Source: Burkholderiales bacterium RIFCSPLOWO2_02_FULL_57_36 (lineage in GTDB: Bacteria > Pseudomonadota > Gammaproteobacteria > Burkholderiales > Burkholderiaceae_D). From it: 35,202 bases of DNA. Positions 25,347-34,112 of the stretch are shown here, piece after piece. The position numbers were made by a program, and so were the translations under genes. The DNA is taken from positions 1 through 35,202 of the forward strand of contig MESE01000002.1 of the NCBI GenBank assembly GCA_001770855.1, in the 5' to 3' direction. Numbering within the stretch: position 1 is the first letter of the stretch; each line of letters begins with the position of its first letter. The notes beneath the pieces are model-generated. The model saw only the letters and a list, made by a program, of their open reading frames with translations. It ran no database searches and was not told the DNA's origin.

Positions 25347-25439
25347 ATTTTCGCGCATATCATCTGCGGAGCCGGTGTCCCTACCCAGATCGCAGGAGCT
25401 TACACTGGGACTTTCAATGTTAGCGTGGATTGCAATTAG
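25347..25439 (+). pseudogene. C-terminal relic of a DUF4402 pilin gene
   Basis: In the frame ending at the TAG of 25437-25439, codons from 25368 read GAGVPTQIAGAYTGTF followed by NVSVDCN and stop. This is the same C-terminal strand pattern as in the neighbouring pilins (VAGAYTGSVTATVEYN in the first). No start codon, signal peptide or upstream domain precedes it, because the frame begins within the hairpin region. It is therefore the tail of a former pilin gene whose front was deleted. The penultimate Tyr has become Cys. Confidence 0.75.
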
Positions 25440-25617
25440 ATCGGTTGGTTGTTGGTAAACTTGAAACGTCGGGTGGCAATGCAGGCATGGCGGGTTTCCT
25501 TGCCTTTTTTGCTTATTACACGATGCTGCAAGCCGTCCATGCGTGAGGGCACTACGTCGAAAAAAGATTGGACGACCTGTGGTGAAGGTAAGCCGAACGG
25601 GCAAGCATTTTGGAAAA

Positions 25618-26055
25618 ATGCATGGAGTCGTGAAGGATGCCTTCAGGCGATCCGGCTTTGGATTCATGCTGTTCTTGTGGTTCATCCTGGTTGGAAGCAA
25701 CGGATATTCTGCGGAAACCTCGGCCAGCGCGAGTGCTTCCATTGCATCCCCGGCCAGTGTGAACGATGCGGTCGCGGATTTTTGGGGCGAAAGTCTCGTG
25801 AACGAAGCTATCGCCGGCCGCCTGATCATACGCATCGGGGGTGCGGGTTTGCTTGGCGAGGCAGGTGGCAACCACGCTGATACGAAGGATTATCTGGCGC
25901 TCGTCAGAAATAGTCGCGTTGCGCGATTCACCATGGCGGATTTTATCAAGCGCATTACCGGCGAGCGGATTCTGAGCGGTGCGACCATCGGTGCGTTGAC
26001 GGTGAGCGCTGCGGATGTGACGGGGTTCGTCATTGTGACGGTTGCGTATAACTGA
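25618..26055 (+). CDS. Divergent DUF4402-like pilin subunit
   Basis: The product is 145 residues. A signal peptide lies at about 1-31 (FGFMLFLWFILVGSNGYSA). The mature part begins ETSASASASIASPASV, like the start of DUF4402 proteins. The middle is unlike its neighbours, with none of the GGTVTV and Thr-rich strands and instead a charged stretch (HADTKDYLALVRNSR). The last strand, ALTVSAADVTGF then VIVTVAYN, again matches the family. It may be a tip, adaptor or terminator subunit, or a pilin gene that has diverged after losing its role. The start is uncertain: the ATG at 25618 gives a sensible signal peptide but a weak ribosome site, and a GTG at 25543 is also in frame. Confidence 0.65.
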   Translation: MHGVVKDAFRRSGFGFMLFLWFILVGSNGYSAETSASASASIASPASVNDAVADFWGESLVNEAIAGRLIIRIGGAGLLGEAGGNHADTKDYLALVRNSRVARFTMADFIKRITGERILSGATIGALTVSAADVTGFVIVTVAYN

Positions 26056-26092
26056 GACGAGTCATGACAGAGATGAATTCGGTGAGGATGCA

Positions 26093-26560
26093 GTGAAGAA
26101 ATATCGGCTATTACTGGCGTTGGCATGCTCGTTTGCGGTCGCACCCTACGGCTGGGCTGAGATCGCCATCAGCAATACGAGCGGGCTGGCGTTCGGCAAA
26201 TTCGCGGCCGGTTCCGGCGGCTCCATTACCGTCGACACGAATGGCGCGCGTACCCGAAGCGGCGGCGTGGTGCTGCTGAGTTCGGGAGCGGGTGCAGCCG
26301 CAGCATTCAATATCGGTGATCCGGACGCTGGCAATTTAACCAAGACCTATATCATCACGCTGCCGGCCAACGACACCGTGACGCTTGCCAGCGGCAGCAA
26401 CAGCATGGCGGTCAATAATTTCATCAGCAATCCCTCGGGCAGCGCAATCATGAGCGCCGGGACGCAGACGCTGACCGTCGGCGCGACCCTGTCGGTGGGC
26501 GCAGATCAGCCGGTGGGAAATTATTCTGGGAATTTCAGTGTTACCGTAAATTACCAATAG
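26093..26560 (+). CDS. DUF4402-type fimbrial subunit
   Basis: The product is 155 residues. It is read from a GTG at 26093, which gives a classic signal peptide, MKKYRLLLALACSFAVAPYG then WA. A GAGGA ribosome site lies about five bases upstream. An ATG further upstream would add a charged leader and spoil the signal. The mature protein has FGKFAAGSGGSITVDTNGAR near the front and ends ATLSVGADQPVGNYSGNF then SVTVNYQ, the DUF4402 pattern. It lies 37 bp after the divergent pilin gene and 50 bp before the chaperone gene, within one operon. It is probably a second structural subunit of the pilus. Confidence 0.87.
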   Translation: MKKYRLLLALACSFAVAPYGWAEIAISNTSGLAFGKFAAGSGGSITVDTNGARTRSGGVVLLSSGAGAAAAFNIGDPDAGNLTKTYIITLPANDTVTLASGSNSMAVNNFISNPSGSAIMSAGTQTLTVGATLSVGADQPVGNYSGNFSVTVNYQ

Positions 26561-26610
26561 GCATGATTCGACCAGAAATCCTCATGCCGACAATAGAGAC
26601 AAGGAAGTCA

Positions 26611-27510
26611 ATGATATTTTTTTCGATTTCAGCCAAGCCCCGAATCGTGGGTTTTTTGGCGCAATACATGCCGGCAGTCTTCAACATGCGGAAGTGCCGG
26701 GGGCTGATGCTCGGATTGCTGATGCTGCTGCCGCAGCACCACGCGCTGGCCGATCTCATGCTGCACCCGACCCGCATTGTGTTTGAAAAAAATCAGCGCG
26801 CGGCGCAACTTGAACTCATCAACAATGGTACGGAAGCGGCAACTTACCGCATCAGTCTGGTGAACCGGCGCATGAGTGAGATGGGGGATTTTTCCGCGAT
26901 CGACACGCCAGCGCCGGGCGAACAATTTGCCGATAGCTTGCTACGCTATTCGCCGCGCCAGATCACGCTTGCACCGGGAGTCGGGCAAGTGGTGCGGATC
27001 ATGCTGCGCAAGCCGGCCAATCTCGCGCCGGGCGAATATCGATCGCATCTGCAATTCGACAAGCTGCCTGACGTCAAGGGCGCCACCAGCATCGAAACAC
27101 GGGGAGCAGCGGACAAGGAAATCGAGATCGTGCTTACTGCGCTGATCGGCGCTTCCATTCCAGTCATCGTGCGCCACGGCGAGACTACCGCAAGCGTCGG
27201 CCTGTCGCATCTCGAACTGCAGAAACCGGCAGCCGGCCAGGCGCAGGTTCTGTCGCTGCAAATGCATCGCAGCGGCAATCGCTCGGTGTATGGTGATCTA
27301 ACGGTAAGTTTTACTCCGCAAGGGGGGGGCGAGCAGGTTATTGCAAAAGTGGGCGGCGTTGCGGTCTACACTCCCAATTCGCTGCGCCGCGCAAAGCTTG
27401 CGCTGCCGTCCGGCCTGACGCTGGCCCGCGGCACGTTGCGCGTGACGTACCGGGAGCGCTTGGAAGCCGGGGGCAAGTTGCTGGCCGAGGCGGCTATTGT
27501 TTTGCCCTGA
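26611..27510 (+). CDS. Periplasmic pilus chaperone (PapD-like fold)
   Basis: The product is 299 residues. After a signal region ending near LPQHHALA, the mature protein begins DLMLHPTRIVFEKNQRAAQL, the first strands of the PapD-type N-terminal domain. ITLAPGVGQVVRIMLRKPAN follows, which is the strand that caps the pilin groove. Such chaperones fold pilins by donor-strand complementation and deliver them to the usher. The ATG at 26611 follows AAGGAAG. It makes the signal region long (about 45 residues), and an ATG at 26686 would give a normal-length one but lacks a ribosome site, so the start is open. It is longer than classical chaperones (about 230-250), with an extended second domain, which fits the alternative chaperone-usher class rather than PapD itself. 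Confidence 0.87.
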   Translation: MIFFSISAKPRIVGFLAQYMPAVFNMRKCRGLMLGLLMLLPQHHALADLMLHPTRIVFEKNQRAAQLELINNGTEAATYRISLVNRRMSEMGDFSAIDTPAPGEQFADSLLRYSPRQITLAPGVGQVVRIMLRKPANLAPGEYRSHLQFDKLPDVKGATSIETRGAADKEIEIVLTALIGASIPVIVRHGETTASVGLSHLELQKPAAGQAQVLSLQMHRSGNRSVYGDLTVSFTPQGGGEQVIAKVGGVAVYTPNSLRRAKLALPSGLTLARGTLRVTYRERLEAGGKLLAEAAIVLP

Positions 27511-27649
27511 CACCTTGCCGGGATAGACGGAAGCGTTTCAAAGAGCGGGTAGACAAGACCGTTGCGCTTCCGGAGCAGCGGCGATCGGGTTGCTCCGCCA
27601 TATAAAGTTTCAATGCGTTTTGTCCTGTCGACGTTTCACATGGGTTCAC

Positions 27650-30277
27650 ATGCCGTTAATCAGAAAAGCGCTGCTGTGGAATATACCATTCGCCTTGCTG
27701 GTGCTGGTGATGACGCCGATTGTGAATGCACAGAGCGCGATCGGGCAGCAGCAGAAGGTCGAACCGAACCTGCTGTTGCTGGAAGTCCGCCTCGACCGTC
27801 ATGTGCTATCGGACGCAGTCACCGCTTATCAATATGGAAAAGACGTATTCCTGCCGTTGGGAGAGTTGTCCAGGCTGCTTACCATCGCCGTCAGGACGCA
27901 GCCCGAAGAAGGGCGTGCGGTCGGTTATGTGCTGACCGAGGAGCGGGGATTCAGCCTGAATGTGGCGCAGTCAACGGTAGCGGTAGGAGACAAGACCGAG
28001 GCGGTTGATCCCGCGCTGATCAAGGTCCAGCCGGACGATATTTATGTGGCAAAGCAGCTGATCGCGCGCTGGCTGCCTGTGGATTTCGATATCGACTTGT
28101 CGACCTTGTCGCTGCAGGTGCATCCGCGCGAAGTACTTCCGTTGCAATCGCGTCTCGAACGTCACGGCCGCAAGTCGGTCAGCTCTCGTACCGGCGGATA
28201 TATCGATCCCGGCTATCCGCGCCATGACTCTTCCTATCGATTGCTGGGCATGCCGTTCATCGATCAGACATTCGGGATTGATGTGCGCCGCGGTAACGGC
28301 AGCGACCAGGTCAATGCGGGCTATACCGCCTACCTGACCGGCGACCTGCTCGGCATGGAGTCGTCGCTGTATGTGAACAGTACCAGGCAGAAGCCATCGC
28401 CGGATCTGCGCCTTACACTCGGCCGTCACGATCCCGATGCCAAGCTGCTCGGTCCTTTGCATGCTCGTTCATTTGTATTCGGTAGTATTCCGGTACCAGG
28501 CGTTGCGAACATCGCGTTGACCAGCCCGACCGGAAATGGTTTGATGGTAAGCAATCGGCCTCTTACCCAGCCCACCAGCTTCGACCGGCATAGCCTGCAG
28601 GGCGATCTTCCGCCCGGATGGGACGTCGAGTTGTACTTCAACGACGCACTGGTGGGTTTTCAGCAGTCGCGCGCAGACGGCAAATTCAACTTCGACGATC
28701 AGCCGCTGATCTATGGGCCGAATGAATTCCGCCTGGTGTTTCATGGGCCGTTGGGGCAGCTGCGGGTGGAGCGGCAAAGCTTCTTGCTGGAACAAGCGGT
28801 TACCGCGCCGGGCGAATTTTATTACAGCCTCACGGAGCATCGCGATAAAGGTGGACGCGCGCGCTCGGTGGCCCAGTTCGATGTGGGACTGAATCGCCAT
28901 TTATCTGCGACCGGTGGCATGGTCAGAATGCCGGTGGCAGGAATCGAGCAGCGGTATATCAATCTCGGGCTGCGTAGTTTCTGGCAGTCGTTCATCCTCA
29001 GCAGCGAATTCGTGAAATCGCACAATGGTGGATCGCTCGCCGAACTGGGGCTCAAGACCCGGCTCGGTGGCATGGCGGTCGACGTCAGCCATACGCGACT
29101 GAACGACTTTACCAGCGACCTGTTTTCATCCAGCGGCGATCCGGTGCGCGCGCGCGACAAGATGCGTCTTGACGGCGTGATTCCGTTGAACTTCCTGCCG
29201 CGCTTGCCGATGACCCTGGAGGGAAAGCGCGATCGCTTGCAATCGGGCGCCGACAATATCGAGATAAGCGGTCGTGTTTCCACTTCTCATAACGGTACGG
29301 CGCTGAGCAATTCCTTACGCTGGCAATCATTGGCCGGCGTAAAATCGGCGGATGGTGTCTTGCAGGTCAGCCGGAGGGTTGCCGGCATTGGTTTGACCGG
29401 CCAACTCAGTTATGCGCTGAAACCCGAAGCCAACTTGACTACGATCGCCGTTTCCGCGGACAAGAATTTGTCTGCCGGTTATATTTTGAATCTGGGCCTG
29501 GCACGCTCATTTGCGAATGCGGAAACGCTGTATTCCGTAGGTTTGAACAAGAACCTGGGCGCGTACGGGCTGGGTGTGAATGCCAGCTATTCCAGTCGCG
29601 GCGCGATCGCCGTCGGTGCGCAATTGTTTATCGCGATGGGACAGGAGCCACGCGAATCGAGGTGGATGTTCGACGCTCAGCCAATGGCAAGCGCTGGCGC
29701 CGCGTCCATGCGTGTTTTCATCGATAAAAACCAGAACGGGACGATGGACGCTGATGAGGAGCCGATCAAGGGTGCCAGTTTTACCGTCAACGGTGGTAAC
29801 CACCCAAGCCGCACGAACGAAAAAGGAATCGCCTATCTTCGGGGCTTGCCGGTTAAACAGAACGTGGATGTCGCAGTAGATACAGCGTCGCTGGAAGATC
29901 CGCAATGGAGTACTCGGAAAAAAGGCATGCGTCTGGTGCCGCGCCCCGGGAAGGTAACAGAGCTGGATTTTCCGGTCATCATGACTGGAGAAATTGATGG
30001 GACGGTGTATCTGGTCGAGAATGACGTAAAACGCGGAATCGGCGATGTGTTGCTTGAACTGGTCGATCTCAAGCGCAACCTGGTCACCCAAACCAAAACA
30101 GCTTCGGACGGCTATTACATTGTGCCGGCGGTACCGCCGGGCGACTATCTGTTGCGAGTTTCCGGAGATCAGCTGAAGCGGCTGAAACTGACCCATACCG
30201 GCATGCATATGATAACGATGTCGTCGGAAGGTGATTTTATCAATGGGATCGACTTCTCTTTAATACCGCCATGGTAA
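27650..30277 (+). CDS. Outer-membrane fimbrial usher, alternative type
   Basis: The product is 875 residues. A signal peptide (about 1-27) ends PIVNAQS. The N-terminal domain (about 35-160) is not the PapC type: it shows DRHVLSDAVTAYQYGKDVFL and PLGELSRLL, like the extracellular-matrix-fold start seen in alternative ushers. The central part (about 190-640) is rich in alternating beta strands and should form the barrel, with a plug-like segment around SLQGDLPPGWDVELYFNDAL. The C-terminal part has an SdrD-B-like segment (RVFIDKNQNGTMDADEEPI) and a carboxypeptidase-regulatory-like domain (SDGYYIVPAVPPGDYLLRV). It secretes and orders the pilins encoded upstream. The ATG at 27650 was chosen for its signal peptide; the ribosome site is weak. 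It is the last gene of the pilus operon. Confidence 0.88.
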   Translation: MPLIRKALLWNIPFALLVLVMTPIVNAQSAIGQQQKVEPNLLLLEVRLDRHVLSDAVTAYQYGKDVFLPLGELSRLLTIAVRTQPEEGRAVGYVLTEERGFSLNVAQSTVAVGDKTEAVDPALIKVQPDDIYVAKQLIARWLPVDFDIDLSTLSLQVHPREVLPLQSRLERHGRKSVSSRTGGYIDPGYPRHDSSYRLLGMPFIDQTFGIDVRRGNGSDQVNAGYTAYLTGDLLGMESSLYVNSTRQKPSPDLRLTLGRHDPDAKLLGPLHARSFVFGSIPVPGVANIALTSPTGNGLMVSNRPLTQPTSFDRHSLQGDLPPGWDVELYFNDALVGFQQSRADGKFNFDDQPLIYGPNEFRLVFHGPLGQLRVERQSFLLEQAVTAPGEFYYSLTEHRDKGGRARSVAQFDVGLNRHLSATGGMVRMPVAGIEQRYINLGLRSFWQSFILSSEFVKSHNGGSLAELGLKTRLGGMAVDVSHTRLNDFTSDLFSSSGDPVRARDKMRLDGVIPLNFLPRLPMTLEGKRDRLQSGADNIEISGRVSTSHNGTALSNSLRWQSLAGVKSADGVLQVSRRVAGIGLTGQLSYALKPEANLTTIAVSADKNLSAGYILNLGLARSFANAETLYSVGLNKNLGAYGLGVNASYSSRGAIAVGAQLFIAMGQEPRESRWMFDAQPMASAGAASMRVFIDKNQNGTMDADEEPIKGASFTVNGGNHPSRTNEKGIAYLRGLPVKQNVDVAVDTASLEDPQWSTRKKGMRLVPRPGKVTELDFPVIMTGEIDGTVYLVENDVKRGIGDVLLELVDLKRNLVTQTKTASDGYYIVPAVPPGDYLLRVSGDQLKRLKLTHTGMHMITMSSEGDFINGIDFSLIPPW

Positions 30278-30408
30278 CGGGTTCACATTCGCGGGAATTT
30301 TTTCGCATCGACCCGGCGCTTATGTCCAAGGCCGGCCTTTGACTTGAACCGGGTCGTTCCGGAACAATGTCCAAACTGTTTTGTCCGAATATGTTTAAGG
30401 AGAGCGTC
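30278..30408. other. Intergenic region after the usher gene
   Basis: These 131 bases separate the usher from the next small gene. A weak ATTC-GCGG-GAAT stem followed by six T (about 30287-30304) might end the pilus transcript. The start of the next gene is preceded by AAGGAGAG. Confidence 0.4.
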
Positions 30409-30639
30409 ATGACTATTCGCAAGAATGACACTGACAAACCCGTGAACGACAAGGATGACGAAGGCCTGCTGGAGAAGATCGCCAAGACAATAGCGCCGCC
30501 TTCCCGGGAAGTCAGCGATGCGGAACTCATCGATCCCGGCGCGAATTCACCGGCGGCCAAACCGAACGATCCGGAAAAATCATCCACGCCTGATTCCGCA
30601 AGGTCGGCCAGGCCGTCACAGGGCAATCGGCGAGCGTAG
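30409..30639 (+). CDS. Small hypothetical, probably disordered protein
   Basis: The product is 76 residues and not recognised. It is hydrophilic throughout, rich in Asp, Lys, Pro and Ser (KNDTDKPVNDKDDEGLLEKI, then a Pro-rich tail ending SQGNRRA). It should be soluble and largely unstructured apart from one short helix (GLLEKIAKTIA). The start at 30409 is supported by a strong AAGGAGAG ribosome site; an in-frame ATG at 30367 lacks one. It is transcribed towards the 29-codon gene on the other strand. Confidence 0.65.
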   Translation: MTIRKNDTDKPVNDKDDEGLLEKIAKTIAPPSREVSDAELIDPGANSPAAKPNDPEKSSTPDSARSARPSQGNRRA

Positions 30640-30674
30640 CAAACGGGTGCTTTGGTTCAATCGTGAATTCCGAA

Positions 30675-30764
30675 TTACGAGGCGGGAGCCAGGACAAACA
30701 TGATCAAGGCCAGCGCCGCCAGGAACGCCAGCAGAAGCATGACTACCAAAGTCGGAATTTTCAT
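30675..30764 (-). CDS. 29-residue single-helix membrane peptide
   Basis: This short gene reads MKIPTLVVMLLLAFLAALAL followed by IMFVLAPAS and a TAA stop. Almost all of it is one hydrophobic helix with a single Lys at the N-terminus, so it should sit in the inner membrane with its start in the cytoplasm. The ribosome site is ideal: AGGAGG six bases before the ATG (30771-30776). Codon choice is typical of the neighbouring genes. Function is unknown. Peptides of this shape include regulators of membrane complexes and type I toxins; nothing here decides between them. No antisense RNA promoter was recognised. Confidence 0.7.
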   Translation of the reverse strand: MKIPTLVVMLLLAFLAALALIMFVLAPAS

Positions 30765-31128
30765 GATGTACCTCCTGACTATTTTCAAAGCTGCAATTAT
30801 ATTTTTGAGAGCGGCTGCCTTTAATCGTTCCCCCCGAGATTGGCGTAACGCGGCTCATCCCTGTTCGAGAAAATTCCTGCTGGAAAAACTTATCCCCATT
30901 AACGGTGAACAACACTGTGGATAAGTGATCGAAACGTTGCTCAAGCACATGATTCATATAGAAAATTTCATGTTGATTCAAGGCAGGGCAATATTGTCGA
31001 TTTTTGCCGTGTTGAACGGGCTTCTAACCAATTCATTGATTTTTAGCAAGGACGTTTAGCCACACTTCATTACTATCGAGCACGAATAGTTTCACTTTGT
31101 GAAGCACGAACGATTTAATGGAGATGCA
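30765..31128. other. AT-rich non-coding region with paired DnaA-type sequences
   Basis: These 364 bases lie between divergent small genes. ACTTATCCCCA (30888-30898) and TGTGGATAAGT (30916-30926) form an inverted pair with one mismatch; the second contains a perfect DnaA box (30916-30924). The rest is AT-rich and must hold promoters for both flanking genes. No coding frame is supported. Confidence 0.5.
30888..30926. repeat. Inverted pair of DnaA-box-like sequences
   Basis: ACTTATCCCCA at 30888-30898 and TGTGGATAAGT at 30916-30926 face each other across 17 bases, differing from perfect symmetry at one base. The right arm matches the DnaA consensus TTATCCACA exactly on the minus strand; the left has C for A. 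It could be a DnaA-binding control site or a hairpin. Too few boxes are present for an origin. Confidence 0.5.
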
Positions 31129-31428
31129 ATGAATAAAGGTGACGTACATCCTCGTTTGGTAGCTCAGGATATTCATTTCAAGCTGACTGTGGGTTTTGTG
31201 AAGCGCGATTGCATTATTTCAAAAAATGCGCTTGCCTATCTTGGCCGCTCCCGCAGTGGATTAACCGATTGCATGGAAATTTATTCTCATTTTGAGAATG
31301 ACATCCATAGTGTGGCGCACCGGTTGATAGTCGCGGGGGAAAGCGCGTCACCGCTTATTCTGGGCGCAGCCTACTTCGTAGGCATTCCAACGCCAAGCAC
31401 ATCGCAAGGCGAAGAAATGCTTTCCTGA
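31129..31428 (+). CDS. Small hypothetical protein, possibly DUF1488-like
   Basis: The product is 99 residues. Its order of features recalls DUF1488 proteins: a strand DIHFKLTVGFVKRDCIISKN followed by ALAYLG, then a helix in which His/Glu alternate (YSHFENDIHSVAHRLIVAGE) and a final strand PLILGAAYF. The match is from memory and weak. It is soluble with no signal peptide. The ATG at 31129 has GGAG about six bases before it, better than the in-frame ATG at 31099. It stands alone in an AT-rich area. Confidence 0.55.
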   Translation: MNKGDVHPRLVAQDIHFKLTVGFVKRDCIISKNALAYLGRSRSGLTDCMEIYSHFENDIHSVAHRLIVAGESASPLILGAAYFVGIPTPSTSQGEEMLS

Positions 31429-31531
31429 TTTATGTTGGCTGCAAATAAATGCGCAACCGGTTTTATGGATTGAAGCTATAAAAAAAGAGCGTTTTTTGGG
31501 AGCAAGAATTTGCAGTCAATGCCGATTGGCC

Positions 31532-31813
31532 TCAGTCGAATTGATTGAATTCCATTTGTTGCGGCCACCGTCCCGATGTCGCATGATTTCGCTGCCTGGA
31601 TTTTGTTCGTTGGCACATTGCAATTAAGGATGGATCACCGATCAGCTTTTCCAAGCTTACTCTCATCTCATGCATTTGCTCCACTTTGGACAGACGTACG
31701 AGTCCACGCAAGGCTTCTTTAAAGACAGTTTTTTGACGCGCATCCGCGGTGCTGGCATAGGTTGCATTCAGCAAATCTTCGATAAACAAGTCGGTAGATG
31801 ATGTGATCTTCAT
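31532..31813 (-). CDS. Hypothetical small helical protein
   Basis: The product is 93 residues and not recognised. The first 65 residues look like a real helical protein (TDLFIEDLLNATYASTADAR, then KEALRGLVRLSKVEQMHEMR and VSLEKLIGDPSLIAMCQ). The tail (about 70-93) is basic and less regular. The ribosome site is poor (GGATGAAT). It could be a small conserved protein of this lineage; the coding call rests only on the residue pattern and open length. Confidence 0.4.
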   Translation of the reverse strand: MKITSSTDLFIEDLLNATYASTADARQKTVFKEALRGLVRLSKVEQMHEMRVSLEKLIGDPSLIAMCQRTKSRQRNHATSGRWPQQMEFNQFD

Positions 31814-32244
31814 TTGAATATTCATCCAGTTCACGAAAAATATTTCAATATAGGAAAATGCTCATGTCCGATACTACGCATATCCACAGGGCAATCCTTG
31901 AGAAATATCAAGTCGCTTGCATCTTGTAAATATCCTTTTGGAAATTTCTTGCGGGAATTATCCCGACAATTCATTTTCAAGAATGCTTGTATAGGCCTTG
32001 CGTCGTATCCCCCATTGCCGTGCCCGGCATTCCGATGTAGTGGCACGTATTTTTCCAGATGCTGATTTGTCTTCGCATGCGCTTGTGACAGATCAATGTG
32101 CCTGCTTCTTTCTGATCCCAGAATCGATTTCATAAGTTCGATAAAGCAGCTTGTGCTGCATAAATCGGCAACTCCAAATGGCTGGATTCGCACGCCGTGA
32201 ATTCCGATTTCTTTCCCGGTTCATTTTTTTTTTGAAAATGCAAT
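31814..32244. other. Region without a supported gene
   Basis: These 431 bases contain open frames on both strands, the longest being 120 codons on the minus strand (31831-32193), but none has a ribosome site, a family match or a convincing residue pattern. The last 30 bases before 32245 carry a long T-run followed by AAAATGC and lack a clear Shine-Dalgarno sequence. The promoter of the zinc-finger gene is presumably here. Confidence 0.45.
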
Positions 32245-32637
32245 ATGACATCGCTCACAATTGAAAAACTCGACTATCTCAAGGGCCTGCTGGACCAGCG
32301 TGAAGATACGCTGCGCAACGATATTCGACGTGAGGTAAATCTTCAAGACGACTATACGGATCTCGCCAGCGAAGTTCCGGATCCGGGCGATTCATCGTTT
32401 GCCAACCTGGCTGTGGATTTGGGCAACGCGGCCGTGACTAGGGATCTGATGGAATTGCGTGCCATTAAAGCGGCCCGATCGCGGATGGAACAAAAGACCT
32501 ACGGAACATGTATTGAATGCGGATACGAGATTCCGTACGAACGCATGGAAGCGCAGCCGACGGCCGAGCGATGCGCTCCCTGTCAGGATGTGTATGAGAA
32601 GACCCACATCGATGCATTGAAAGGAGCGTCGCTGTAG
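32245..32637 (+). CDS. TraR/DksA-type zinc-finger protein
   Basis: The product is 130 residues. An N-terminal coiled coil (about 5-85) is followed by a C4 zinc finger: C89-x2-C92 (GTCIECGYEIPYERM) and C110-x2-C113 (ERCAPCQ). This is the DksA/TraR architecture. True DksA binds the RNA polymerase secondary channel and acts with ppGpp. This protein is shorter than DksA (about 150) and lacks the typical coiled-coil tip, having SEVPDPGDSSFANLAVD there, so it belongs to the DksA-like paralogue group. Whether it binds polymerase is unproven. It is a single gene; no strong ribosome site precedes the ATG. Confidence 0.85.
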   Translation: MTSLTIEKLDYLKGLLDQREDTLRNDIRREVNLQDDYTDLASEVPDPGDSSFANLAVDLGNAAVTRDLMELRAIKAARSRMEQKTYGTCIECGYEIPYERMEAQPTAERCAPCQDVYEKTHIDALKGASL

Positions 32638-33959
<1,322 letters not shown>

Positions 33960-34045
33960 GGGTTAGCCGGCGCAACAAGGCGCGGATTTATTATCGGCAT
34001 GCTTTAAAAGAAGCGTCTGGGGTCCAGGTAAGAATGAAGGGAAGT

Positions 34046-34075
34046 CCGCGCCGTTTTGGCAGGCCGCGGCTTTTT
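34046..34075 (+). terminator. Probable intrinsic terminator after the deaminase gene
   Basis: CCGCG (34046-34050) pairs with CGCGG (34065-34069), extended by CC/GG with one bulged base, and is followed by five T at 34071-34075. It lies about 90 bases after the deaminase stop and 38 before the next start. Confidence 0.6.
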
Positions 34076-34112
34076 ACGTTAGTCTTACCTAAAATTTTTC
34101 AAAGAGAATTTC

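Noticed and set aside
31831..32193. 120-codon frame on the minus strand
   Set aside because: It has no ribosome site, irregular composition rich in Cys and His, and no family resemblance. It is not listed as a gene.
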